DNA of 64,000 nt from Eremophila alpestris peregrina (lineage: Eukaryota > Chordata > Aves > Passeriformes > Alaudidae), in assembly GCA_009792885.1 (NCBI GenBank), contig WMCF01000003.1, positions 15,896,297-15,960,296 of the forward strand, in the 5' to 3' direction. The notes under the pieces were generated by a model. The model worked only from the letters and a program-made list of their open reading frames with translations. It was not told the origin of the DNA and made no database searches. Positions 9,291 to 21,870 of this stretch are shown here, in pieces. A program made the position numbers and the translations under genes. Each line of letters starts with the position of its first letter. Position 1 is the stretch's first letter.

Positions 9291-12200
9291 AGAAGGGATT
9301 AAATAAGGTTATAAATAGTGGGGATCTGTCTTTGCCCAATTCACTTGGAGGTGGATATTTAACACAGCAATGTGACAGTGCTCACAGGAAAGGTGAAGAA
9401 GCCAGCAAAAGAAGCCTGATTTGATGCCCATGGTCATATGAAGTTGTGCATCAATAACCCGGAGTAACAAACAAAGCAATTTTGAAGCAGAATTATGCTG
9501 TCACATGGCACAGGAAAAGATGAAGTGTTTGAAGGGCAGAATCATTAGATCCAAAAGCAGATTCACCAAACTCACCAAGGAGATGCTAAGTGATCTTAAT
9601 TTCAAGAGAAAATCATGGTAATTTAAGAACCAATCCAGATTATGACCAAGACAGGCAGGTTGCACTTTTGTCTTAAGATCGTATTTATGAAAGAAGATTT
9701 TTGATTACCGTGGAGATTATGGAGGGGGAGAACAGGTTTTCAAGCATTCAGCTGCAGCCACTGGCAATGGTCACGGTTTGTTCTAGCAGAAAGGTCAGAA
9801 CTGAAGGTGCCTCTAAGGTCAGATCAGATGTTGGTAGCAATTAACTAAGCAGGCATCAACAGGATAGATGAACTGTCAGAACACAGTTTCAAGCAGATCA
9901 CTGATGTGCACGTTTCTGATGTTTGAGTTACAGAAGAACTGGTGCTGCTGCAGAAGCTGGAGACAAGCCATAGCAGGCCAGTTTCCAAGAACTGGCTGTG
10001 TTGTTCATGAGGACCTTGGAAGAGCAGCTGTGCAAGAGTTATCCTACTTTCTGTAGCAAGCACGTGGGGGACAGCCCCAATGGCTTCACTTCCAGCCAGT
10101 CAGCTATAAAGTAACATAGTCAGAAGCCATCCCCAGAAAATGAGTTTTTTCTCTTCTGTGTTTTTGCTTTTGTTGTCAAGTTGGTTTACAGGATAACCAG
10201 ATGGTAACTAATTATCTTTCAATCAAAATCACCTGATAAATTATTATAAGAAACTATCATCATTCAAATAAGGTTCTTTGCAGTGCTAATCACTATATGA
10301 CCTATATATTTCTCCTGTCAAGCCTGAAGCCATACAAGCAAGTCAGTTAATACTTCCATACTTTAGTTTCTATATCCATGCAGTGCCCTCATTTCTCACA
10401 GGGACTTGATAGGGGACAGTCCCTACTTGCTTTGAACTCCTAATGTGGAAGATGCTACAGTGCGCAACCAGAAAGAAGGTGAGGGAAGAGAGCAGAAAGA
10501 GCTTGAAGTGCTGGTGGAAGTATCACTTATTCATACAAGTATCAACTTAATCTGGCTTCATCTGACGTGGTTCCCATTTGAAAGAGCTGTGCACTTCTGT
10601 AGGGCACTTTCTCTACCTTGCTAAAGTCTATTTACATCATGAGGGAACTAAAAGAGCTGGGAAAATATATCTGCAAACTATCATCCTGCCCCTGGGCAGA
10701 GCCATTGCCACCGAGCTATTCCTGACAAATAGGTGTTGCCCAACTGCTTTCTAAAAGCCACATTACAAAGACGGTTTTCCGGATGATCTTCTCCCATATT
10801 TCAACTCTTTAACCCTAGAAAGTCCTTTGTAATGTTCACCCAGACTGACAAAGCAGGAGGGGGAAGAAGCCTTTGGCACTGCCTCCTGGAGTGGCTCCCT
10901 GCATCCCTGCTGTTCCTCCCACACAAGCAGAGTCTGAGACTGGCCCAGGAGACCCAGAGCCCTTCTGCAAGCCTCTGTCCCTGCCACACATGCAGCACAC
11001 GAGGGATCTCTGCTCCCCTCCTGCAAGGGCCAGGGCCAGAAACATCCAGCTCTGCTACAGCAGCTCACAGGCAGGGGGGGAAGGTTCACTGGAGAAGACA
11101 CCATGCAAGAAGTGGCTGTACCCCATTTGGAGGGGGGGACAATGACCCCAAAGCCTTGTGTGACCCTTCATGCCCACCCCCTGGGACTGTGTGGGACAAT
11201 GCACAGGACCACCAGGAGCTCAGGGGCTCTGCCTGGCTGGCTGTTAGCAGTGTAGTTTGCTCACATCACACCAGATCTCCTAAGGCATAAAGGAGGAAAT
11301 ACTGACACAGAAAGGCATTCTCCCTTTGTGTATTCCTCACATAATCTTGGCTAATTAGCAAATTGGCTCATGCTTCAATTAGAACTATTGAAAATGCTTT
11401 AGTAGCTGACACATGATAAATAAAGGGACATAGCCAAGACTAAGAGCTGTATTTCTTAGTCTTCACTTGTATAAGAAAACTTTAAAGTGTTACCAGTAAA
11501 AAAGATTTATAGTGATAGCCATTACAAAAAAATCCAATTAAATTTTTTTTAATTGCTTGCTATGGTTTCTCCATCCCAGACGACAACACTAAAGGGGTTT
11601 CTTTTTCTGGACATCTTCATTTTTCAATTTGTGCCTGTTGTGTACACAGCAGCCCAGCCCACACTTCCCACTTCTACCCAAGACTGACGAGAGACATGAA
11701 ATGCTGCCAAATTCACATGACAGTGTTTCACACCTATTTTGTATCAGTGCAAATAACTGTACCAGCAATGAAAAATCATAGCTGCTAAGCTGCAAGTGAG
11801 TCCATTAAGCACTTCCATGCCATGCAAAAAAATCATTAAGTGACTAATATGCTATTCAGGGCAACTCAAGAGGTGTGGTATATCCATGTATCAGCCATGG
11901 GAATTACCACTGGAGCTAGTGAATGGCAAATTCACTCCATTCTCAAGTCTCACACTCAACTTGGAAGCCCTGAAGCACCAAAAAGTGCTCCATGAGTTTC
12001 CATAATGCAGTCAGCCCTGCCAGACAAGATATCCAAAGCACTCTATATTTCACTTTGTTCAAACAGGATAAAATACTGTAATATTCAGGGTTCTTCAAGC
12101 AAAGATGCCACAGTTTGTTTTTAAGAATTTCTGCAGAAAAGGGAAAATCTGAGTTTGTTAAACCCCCCTCCTCTCAGCTGAGCCCACGTTGCTGACCACC

Positions 12201-15200
12201 TGAGCTATGAAAGTTAGGCTGTACAAGCATAACAGCCCAGCTGAATGGATTTTCTTTTCTTTACTCAGCTTAATGAAGCTACTTGGGTTTGAATATTGAA
12301 GCTGTGGGTACAGACACATGTGTACAGGCCTTGTCTGGCCTGCTCCAAGTCAGCTGCTTCTTGCTGACCCTATGAGACTTGATGCTTCAGGGCCAGGGGG
12401 AGAGCAGACAAAATTTCAACAGCCTGTGGAGCTATTTGTTGAGGTCTGTACAATAAGTACATGTCTTGTACAAGCAATAATTCAACTTGGCAGCTCATGA
12501 AACCAGACAGTTGAGGTGGGTATCAGCCTGGTCTAGATGCAAAACAGAGCCAGGGCCCTGGGCACAGACATTTCTCCCCTCCCCACCTTGGGCAGGTTCC
12601 CAGGGGAATAGCTTCACTGAGGAGATTCTGTGCCTTTTTTCTCTTTGAAAAGAATTTCAGAAGAAGCAAAACATCAACCACAACCATACTGTGAGGTGGG
12701 GGAGGAGGAAGGGAGGAACAGACAGAGGGAAGGACAGAAGGAGGAAGGGAAGAAGAGAAGAGCAGGAAGGAAGGCAGGAAGGAAGGACACTTATTCCTTA
12801 ATAAAGGTCTTTGAATTTTACTGCTTCCATCTGAGTCTGATGAACCACAAGAAATGCCTATGATGTCAAAATGCATCATGGGTATCAATGCCCCATAAAA
12901 GTACTAGAGATCTTTTGTTTGCTCTAGAGAAAGGCTCCAAAGCTTGACAGGGTGCAAGACTGGGAGTGCCCTGGACAGGACAGGGTAGGCTGGACTACCT
13001 CAAAGCCTCTTGACATGTCCTGAGCAAACACGAAACAGGGATTCAGCTCAAAGGGACCCCATCCCATCACAGTGCTCCTGAATTCCACCTGCAAGACAGA
13101 CACTTGTCATTGGCTGGTATTGGCAGATCAGTGCTTCAAGCTGTCGCCGTTGGTTTTAGACTTTTTGCTGAAGGCATGTAGATTTGGAAGCTATATTTAG
13201 ATGTCTTCTCTATTCTTCAGCAACAGGGTTGCCATGGAGATGCTGGTGAGGACAAGAAGGTGGGGACGGAGGGGGAGAGGAAGCTGAGAGATGAGAAATA
13301 CTAGATTCAAAACAACTATCACCAGCCTGGGAAGACTTTAAATCCCTCCTAGGGCAAAAACTGCTGAAGCTTGTTAGCTGAAATGAGCCTCTGGCATTGC
13401 CTGACGGCATGACCCTGCCATGCATTGCTCAGTGCTTTGTTATGGAAGGTCTGAAGAGACACAAGGGGCTGGCCTTCAAGCACTGCTCCTTTGGGAGAGT
13501 GTGGCCCCCTTGACCTGAGCTTGCCAAAAACAGAACTCTGGGAACTCCATGACTGTCCTGCTGCTGCCTACCTGCTTCACAAATTCAATCTGCCTCCATA
13601 CTTAGCTCCTGCCACAGCTGGGGTGGCTTTGTCTTTGCTGCCAATAGTAGAGGCCAACAGGGAGCTGCAGCTGGGGACAGAGCTGCTCAAAACCTGCCCA
13701 GAAGCATGGACAGAGATATGCTGGCACACTGGGGACAAACAACCAGCACAGAAGCCAGGCTGTGGTGGGAGTGAAGGTGGACTACAGGCAGAGATTACAG
13801 GTCCTTGATCTCTGCCTGCCAGGCATATCCACATTCCCTGGGCTAACACCAGCTGCAGGCACAGACAGATGTGCAGATGCATCCCTACTATCTACAACAT
13901 TGCGCTTCCCAGCAGAGACAACATAGGTGAGAGTAAGGGCTTCTCCTAACAGGGCTGTTCAAGATTCACTGTACTACAATTACTACACTGCTGATGGCCA
14001 GGTGTTGGAAAGATAAAGTACTAGTTGATAGAATTTTCTTGTTAAAAGTTTAGGGCTTGACATGCTTCAGTGATCTCAGACCTAGGGGGAGGTTAACAAA
14101 GCTTGGGGAGAAACATGTACTACTGATAGTGGACACAAAGAATGCAGGCTTTCCAGGCCACAAGAACATTTGGCAGAAATCCCAAGATAAGGAAGAAACT
14201 AATAAAGCCAACTCAGCAACGGTGCTGAAATCATCTCTGACTGGCCAAAAGGTCATTTTGACAAGAGGAGATTGTGACCATCACTCACAAAGAACCAACT
14301 CAGGAAACTGATGGACTGAAAAGAAGAAAAAGACTGAGAATGTGGACTAATTAGCATGAGAAGGGATGAAAAGCAAGTAGAGCAGAGGACTGAAATAATT
14401 TAACCAACAGACAATAGAATAATTAATAACAGCACTATGGAACTTGTAGCCAATTAACACTAATGCCTTTGTTTGCTAAAACATATGAATAGTGAAAAGT
14501 TTTAATAGTCCTTGTGCTAACTTTGTGGATTTGTCACCCAGCACACCTTTCTGCACAGAGCTGTAAATCAGTCAAATACCTCAATTCTGCGTGTGGATCA
14601 GCCTTTTGAATACCAGTGACAGAATCTGTTTTGGGACAACAATTGCAATGAAATTTGGCTTTTCAAGAAAGGTCAGGGTAGTCCCCCAGTTCCCAGCACA
14701 GAAGCTGGCATATCTCAACACCCCACTCTTTACTGGCTCTTGCATGTGACAGTATCCACAGATTTCAGTGCTCAAAGCACATCAAAAAGGGTGGAGAGCA
14801 AAGCCAACTTTCCCATAACAAATGCCTCTGGATACCAGCTTCACAAGTCCCTCTGTCCCCTCCCTCACTCTGCTCTTCCCACACACCCACGCAGACGATG
14901 CTTTCAGCTCTGCAGGACGGCACTCAGCCCAGCCACTGGAGCTGCACTACATCCAAAGCAGCAAGGCAGCAATCTGTAGGAAATTAATGACCTGCAAACA
15001 ACGCTGTGCAGCTGCCAGCCTGAAATGAGCCCACTCTGCACACTGCAGATACAATTATTATAGATGAACAAAAGGAGCTGGAGCTGGGGTGCTTTGGCTC
15101 TGGTCACAGGCTTCTTGTGACCAAGATAAGGGACAGCACAATGAATTGCCACAGCCAAATCAAAGTTGCATGTCCAATCATTTACATAGAGCCAAGATAC

Positions 15201-15772
15201 TGCATCTTTATCCAAGGCTCTGTGCATTTGATGGGACTCACAGTTCTCTTCTGCAGCACCGAAAATAGGGCAAAGGATACTCAGTTACACCATTTCATTT
15301 TGGTCTTTGGGGCTGCTTTATTTCTGTTTCTTACAGAGCAAAAACACACTGGGAAAACCAAACAGGGCCATTTTCTGAATTTCCAAGAGCTCATGCCTTG
15401 GGAGAAGCTGCAGATTCCCTGAAGGAGGCCAGCCCTGCCAGACTTTTATTTTCAGAACCTAGAGCTTTGCACCATTAAAAAACCACCTCCTTATTCATAA
15501 ACTGAACAAAAACCACATCATCAGCCAGCTTTGCAGTGAACCAGAGTGATTCAGAAGGGTTAAATCTAGGAGCAGTGCAACCCTCAAGCCTTGATTATTG
15601 ACCCAGCTTCAGTTCACAGAGAGATGGGCTGGTGCACTGCTGCACTGCCTTGCCACAGCCTGGCCCCGTGCAGGACAGGGGAGTGCTGCACACTGGCAGG
15701 ACCCCATCAAAGGGACCAAGCACACCATGGCCAGCACATGCATTCACCCACCCATGCAGGTCTCCTACAGAT
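9291..15772 (-). other. Large SLC8A3 intron, unique sequence
   Basis: No gene seen. It contains a GGAA-type purine tract (12693-12788) and an X-box-like GTTGCCATGG at 13228-13237 with an upstream GCAAC (13220-13224). The rest is ordinary A/T-moderate intronic sequence. Confidence 0.65.
12693..12788. repeat. Purine-rich GGAA/GAGG tract
   Basis: About 95 bases almost entirely A and G on the plus strand, rich in GGAAGGAAGG words with a few C interruptions. Degenerate microsatellite. The ORF through it is low-complexity and not a gene. Confidence 0.85.
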
Positions 15773-16189
15773 TCATAGAATCACAGAATGGCCTGGGTTG
15801 GAAGGGACCTTAAGGATCATCTAATTCCAACCCTCCTGCCGTGGACAGGGACACCTTTCACTAGACCAGGCTTCTCAGAGCTCCAGTCTGGCCTTGAACA
15901 CCTCCAGGGATGGGGCTTCCAAAAGTTCTCTGGGCAAACTGCTTCACTGCCTCACCACCCCCATGACAAAGAAATTCCTCCTAATATCTACTCTAAACCT
16001 ACCCTATTTCAGTTTGAATCCATTCGCCCTTGTCCTGTCACTCTGTGCTCTTGTAAAAAGTCCCTCTCATCTTTCTGGTAGGTTCACTTCAGCTACTGGT
16101 ACTGGAAGGCCAACATTAGGTCACCTCAAAGCCTTCTCTTCTCCAGGATGAACCATCCCAGTTCTCTCAGCCTTTCCTCACATCAGAAG
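15773..16189 (-). mobile_element. CR1 LINE 3' fragment, cut at its inner end by adapter sequence
   Basis: Begins with TCATAGAATCACAGAATGGC and continues with GTTGGAAGGGACCTTAAGGA and CCTTGAACACCTCCAGGGAT, all characteristic of the CR1 3' region in reverse orientation. It runs through TTCTCTCAGCCTTTCCTCAC and then stops exactly at the Nextera junction adapter. The first bases after the adapter (16228 onward, TCAGCAGGGCTGCTCACAATC) also look CR1-like but from a part further upstream in the element, which supports a false join. Confidence 0.93.
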
Positions 16190-16227
16190 CTGTCTCTTAT
16201 ACACATCTAGATGTGTATAAGAGACAG
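16190..16227. other. Nextera mate-pair junction adapter (two Tn5 mosaic ends, head to head): synthetic contamination
   Basis: Seen: CTGTCTCTTATACACATCT at 16190-16208, followed directly by its reverse complement AGATGTGTATAAGAGACAG at 16209-16227. From established knowledge, this 19-bp sequence is the hyperactive Tn5 mosaic end used in Nextera libraries, and the 38-bp double copy is the circularisation junction in Nextera mate-pair libraries. It is not genomic. It implies that the two flanks were joined from ends of a circularised fragment or by gap filling with untrimmed reads. The ORF beginning MYKRQ at 16213 is the well-known translation of this adapter. Confidence 0.98.
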
Positions 16228-19080
16228 GTCCTCAGCAGGGCTGCTCACAATCTGTTGTTGGTGAAGCTGCTAAATGACCCACATGAGAGACAGCTTAAAC
16301 TCCTCCTGGGGTTCCTGGCTGACAAGCAAGAATCTCCTCCTGTCTTCTCTACCTTGTGGCAAGAGTTAGCACCAAGGCCCTTCATCCATCCTAAAAATAT
16401 AATCCACCCTCATTCCAACATGCCCCTCAGCTCTTGTTCCTGTTCTTGCTGTCTATGCCCTCCTACTACAATACTTTTAACATCTCATACCTTCATAAAT
16501 GATGCTCTGTTTTTTCCCTTCCAAGTTTTGATAACATCACTGAACGACTGTATAACTTGACTGGTCCTGTCAAACACCAGCCACAATCCTGATGCCCTCT
16601 GGCATATATCAAACGTGACTAAATGTTGGGTTTGTAGGCTGGTCTCACATACATGTCTCCATCTGCAATTAGAATTGCAACTAATAACTAATAGGAAAAA
16701 ATCATTCTCAGCCCCGGTCTGATACCTAGCTTGGAAGCAGGTGCAGGACCCTTCACCCCAGCCTCAGAAAACATGTCCTCAGGAGTTTAGCAATGTGATA
16801 CAACTACTCTGAAGGCTAAAACCTCATAAAGAACTCTAGGATGAACCCCTTGTGGTGTGAGAGGAAGGGCTGTTGTTTAATGGGCTCCCTCTTTGCCCTC
16901 CCAGACCATTTTTTTTGGAAAAAGTAATGCTATGACTCAATCAGGAGTTTTGCCCATTATGGGACCTACAAAACTTTTTAGGACTCGAAAAACAAGATAA
17001 AGACCAGAAGAGAAAAGAAAAGGTACATCTGAGGGTTTTTTGAGCCAGTTTGATTTCTTTCTCAAAGGAGGTCCCATCCCAGCTCTCTGCCCAGCCAGAA
17101 CATAATTGAGTTGCAATGCCATTGGTGCCTAAGCATCGTTTCCTCCTTGCTCCAGCCTCTGCTTTCTTCCAGCCTGTTTCACATGTGCCCTGCAGTGAGT
17201 GTCAGTGCTCTTACAAGGAAACTGCTATACGCCAGGGAGACTGTCAGAAGCAGGAGCCTTCTGCTCTGTCTGTTTACCAGGGTGTCTGTCTGTGTTTATC
17301 ACTGGCTTATTCTACTTTTTAGAGGCTGTCCTTTGCTCCTTGCATCCACCACATTGCCCCATGCTTTCTTTGCCACCCTAGAAAGGCACTGGAGTAAAAT
17401 ATATGCTAAGAAATAAACCACACATGTTAAAAGCCCTTCAAACTGATGCCAATCAGCCACAAGCCAGACCTGAACGTGCACCTCATTCCTCTGAGGTTCT
17501 CCCCTGGCTTCTCACCTGTGGATAGACTGCACTTATCTTTGCTCTCCAGAAGTACAGCTGAAGCAGAGAAGATATCAAAGACTTGCCTGGCTTCACAGGC
17601 AGCAATCAGCTGGAGCAGATGGGAATGAAACACTCAAGTGAGAATCCTCCTCACTGCTGACTCCCCAGGCACTTGCCCAGCCTTCCTGCCACCAGGGAAC
17701 ACCCCTCACACCCGGGGCTGCTCTGGAGTGGCACTGGCTCTGGGCTGCAGCACAGCAGCTATTTCTGTCCATCTCACAATCACTGCTGCAAGGGCCCAAC
17801 GAGGAGTGCCCTGGGCCTTCCCAGTACCCATGTGTGCCCTCCTGGGTCAGTGGGTGCTGCCAAGCAGGAACTTACCAGGCTGGGTCTTTGAAATCAGAGT
17901 CAGGCTCTGGGCAAGGGTCTGAGGAAATAATTTAGGGCTTTCTGAAGTAGTCTGAAAAGCCCACTTTCACTTGAGCTGTGCAAGACTCACAATCACGACA
18001 CTGAATCAGGAGAAATGAGGCTGCCTGGGTGAAACATCACTTGGCCTAATCTCATGGCAAGACTGAAGGTGAGTTGCATCTCCCACAACTATAAAGGCGT
18101 CCCTGTGAACCCCTGCAAATCTTTTCCCGGTCCTAACGTTGAGAAAGGTCTGTGGAGCCAGCCTTGAAGCTAGAAGTAACTTACCATGAAGGACTTCGAA
18201 ATGGTCTACAGCCAGAGACAGCCTGCAGCAGCAAAAGCTGGCTCTGCCCAGGTGTAATTCAGGATAAAAATCTGATTTTTGGAACATTTAGCACTGCTGG
18301 GATTCAGTGCTGAGAGAGAGAGGGCCTAGCTCCATGTATTGAGCAAAGAAAGCCTGACAGTGCTGAGATGCTAAAACCTCTTTTTTTGTCCTCTACTTGC
18401 AGCAACTTTAATTTGAAATGATAAGGAATGAACATGTGGGGCAGTTTGGTGGCTTTCTTTGATTTAATTTTTTTTTTTCTAAGAGGTTTTTTTTTTTTGT
18501 TTTGGTTTGGTTTTTTGGTGTTTTTATGTTGCTCTTACAGTAAGAGCAGATTTCAGATCATTCTGTGTCCTCTATTTGTCAAGCAGGGAGATGGGCTCAA
18601 ATCCAGTCCTTCCAAAAATGGATTTAGGCAACATTGCACCCAAGATTGGATTCATCCTGAGCATCTCTGACACCATCTAGCTCTATTTTCTTCTTTTGGG
18701 GGCTGTGCACTTAGATGTGGCATTGTTTTCCCCAAAATGTACACGGCTAGGAGTGCAGTGCTGTTCTTCAGCTGTGTTCTGACGAGTTTCTTCCTACCCC
18801 TCCAGGTGTTAAGATTTTGCTCAAGTCAAGAGAGATTTAGTATCTTTAGTCTAATCTAAAGAGACCCTCATTCTCTGGAGCCCCTGGCAGAACCATGCCA
18901 CCACCCTAAAGCTTGCTTGGCCATTAAGCCAAACTCCTGCATCTTCCCCGTGCTCACCTCTAGCAACACCGGGGGCTGCCAAAGGCTGCCTGGCCTGAGA
19001 GAGCTCTCCTGAGCAGGACATGTCTTTTGGCTGGTGGTGGTGCCTGGCAGAGTTCCATCAAGGCAAGAAACAAGGCACAT

Positions 19081-19260
19081 CCCGGTCCCATCCCGCCCCC
19101 CTTACGCAACCACCGCCGGCTAAAAATACAGCCGCAGCCCCTGCAGCCCCGGCCAGGCGAGATGCAGATTTAATGAGGCTTCCATGGCAACGGGCTTCAC
19201 TTCGGCAGGGACCGGGATGCAGGGGACAGGGATGCTGGAGGGGAGAGGTGCTCCTTGGCT
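19081..19260. promoter_or_regulatory. CpG-rich candidate regulatory block
   Basis: Distinctly GC- and CpG-rich against its surroundings. It contains CTAAAAATAC at 19120-19129 (one mismatch to the MEF2 consensus, or a TATA-like box in GC context) and CCATGGCAAC at 19182-19191 (an RFX X-box half with palindromic core). It could be an intronic enhancer or alternative promoter. Sequence alone does not settle this. Confidence 0.35.
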
Positions 19261-21734
19261 GGGGGAAAGCTGCACAGCTAAAAGCTCGTGGCGGTGGGGT
19301 TTGAGAATTTTTTCCTTGCTGATTTTAATAAAATTTGAGAGTGTTTGGTTAACTGCAGTCAAAGAGGCAAGCTGTGTAGTATTTTTAACAGACAAACCTG
19401 GACCTATTTCTGCCCAGAGAATAAACATTTACTAGTCAGCCTTAATTAAACTCCATCACCCACAGGCAAAAATGTTAAAACAGGGATATATCAAGGCGAC
19501 TGTTTCAGTCTACCAATACTATAAACAACTTTCTCAGTAAAAAGTGGGTTTCTCACAAAGTCGACAAAATGTAGCTGTAGAACTGCCCAGTACAGTGAGG
19601 AGACCTGGAGGCAGCTAAGGTCACAGAGGAAGTGGTATTGGTTTATGTTTCCTGGGTGACATCTTCTGTGCCAGTATGGGGTGAGGAGGGAACCCAGTAA
19701 AAAATCAACACTGTTGATGAAAAATCTGGGACAAAAGCTGTTGCAAGCATGGTTTTTCAAAGAAGAATAAAACTGAGATTATTGCCTCCTATCCTCCATA
19801 CTGATCCTCCTACGCTGTGTGCAAGAGTAAGGATGTGTGCCAGCCAAAAAACCACTCTGGTGTGCACAGCTCTAAGTAATACATTAGCAGCTGGTGTCCT
19901 GTGGCTCACAGGTGTTGATGGATCCATGAATTATTTTTGTGAAATGTGGAAAATACCTTGGACAAGCTAGCCTATTACTAGTCAGATTAAATTTGCTATT
20001 CAGAAGGTGATACCTTTGCTAGGGTGTCACAGACCAAAGTCTCTGTTTCCATTATGAAGACACAATATTTTTTCAACATGCAGATTTTTTTTTCCCAGGA
20101 ATTTCTTCTTATTTCCTTCACACAGTGATATTCCTCCTTGTCCTGTGACAACTTCCTATCTAAGGACTAGTAAGAATAAAAGCAACTCACAAAATAAAGG
20201 CAAATAGTAACATCTTCACTTCAGCCATGAGAAAATGAGGCCTGATAAAATATCATGGGGAAAAAGGAATGTCCAGCCCCTGCTCAAATATACATATTTG
20301 GCACTAGGAACTTATAAATCAAAGCCCTCAGAATTGCTGCTTATTATTGAAAATTCTGTCAAAATCAGGTGCCTCTAAACAAAGGCACCCCTAAAATCAA
20401 ATAACCCAGTCAGACACCCAAACATGGTTTTAACCTTCTATATCTGAATGTTAAAATCAAAAATCCCTGTTTTCTACTTCTTTCTGCTCAGGTTCTTGTA
20501 TTCAGGCATCCTTCAACTCAAAGCAATCTGCCCAGTACCTTTCTCTCTAGAACGAGCCATTCCTGTTGACATGAAAAGTCATCACTTGGAGGCACTGAAC
20601 CCTTATATAAGCTGATTTTGTATACATTAGCTCCCATCTGTTAGGTCTCTTCTGCTAACCCAGGTTTATGTCCTGCTTTAAGCCTACCAAAACACGAGAG
20701 GCATTTCACAAACTGGAACAGAAAATCATCCCTCTGCCCCATGGAAAAGGTCTGCTGCTAGCATGAAACATGCCTCGTGATAAACAACACACAGCACTAA
20801 AACTGTTGCCACAAATTCAAATCTCACCAGCACCAGGAAAATTTAAGGGACTGATGCAGAAAACTGTCCTTAGCTGCTTGCTAAGGCAGAGATCTCCAGC
20901 ACTGCAGCAGCCCAGTCCTGACTATGTGTGGTCATCAAGCTGGAATGAAAATACTGTCTGTTCAGGTATCCTCCTTTCTTCCTTCCTGTTCCTCATGACA
21001 CAAAGCTGCTAGGCTGTCACCTCACCATCAGTCTCCCCCCCAAGCTGCACACAAAGGGCTTGGCAAGATCTGCCCTCCTCTGTGGCACCATGGCTCATGC
21101 CAATTCAGTACAGCTGGTCACTGGAGCTCATTCTGTTCTCTGTGCCATCTCCTCTTTTGCAAAGTTGATGGATGCACAGCTTAGACCATACAAACCTGCT
21201 CGCTTGGGATATTGCAGTCTGAACCTCAGTGGTCACATGTCAAGATTTTTCTCCTTTCCCTTGAGAGCTCTATTAAAAATAACTTTTGACATGCAATAGG
21301 CCTGGGCAGTCATTTTGCCTTGTACAGTGATGCAGTTCAAAACCCAATCTATTACCCCACTGAGCTCTGAAATAAATGAGCAGACATCAAAGTTGCATAC
21401 TCCCTTCCCTGCACTGACAGATGACAGTGCAAAGGAGGAGCTAGTGCAGCATTTTCTTGATCAAAGGAGGTGCCCGTGATGCAGGAGTGCAGCACTAGTG
21501 GGGCATGGGGAAGTCAGCCATATGCATACCTTTACTTACACAAAAGCCAATTTTAATTTAAAATTACAGCACGATCCACTATCATTCCCCATAACATGGA
21601 GTTAAATTATAAATGGCACATATGGAGAGCAGAGGCCTTTTCCACCTCAAGCTCCTTAGCTTAACCTAGATTTCCTAACCAAGGGAACCACAGCACTGGG
21701 GATACCACCATACAGTCCTTGCTGTGCCTCTGAC

Positions 21735-21870
21735 AGTGTCCTCCATTGTGACTCTAAGAAAGTCACTTCCTTCCCCACTTGTTAAATGGGAACAAGCACT
21801 TCTTTGCCTCTGAAGCACGCCATAAGTATGAGCACATTAGTATTTCAGAACACTTCAAAATATGGGGGAG
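21735..21870 (+). repeat. Ancient MIR-like SINE fragment
   Basis: Resembles the MIR core, with AAGTCACTTCCTTCCCCACT then GTTAAATGGGAAC in the expected order (compare the MIR words AAGTCACTTAACCTC and TGTAAAATGGGGAT). Highly diverged; edges approximate. Confidence 0.55.

Noticed and set aside
16190..16227. Perfect 38-bp palindrome as a natural Tn5 or other transposon end pair
   Set aside because: It matches the engineered mosaic end exactly in the mate-pair junction arrangement, with no transposase or IS50 sequence nearby.
16213..16560. ORF starting MYKRQ
   Set aside because: The start lies inside the Tn5 mosaic-end adapter. This N-terminus is a known artefact of untrimmed Nextera reads.
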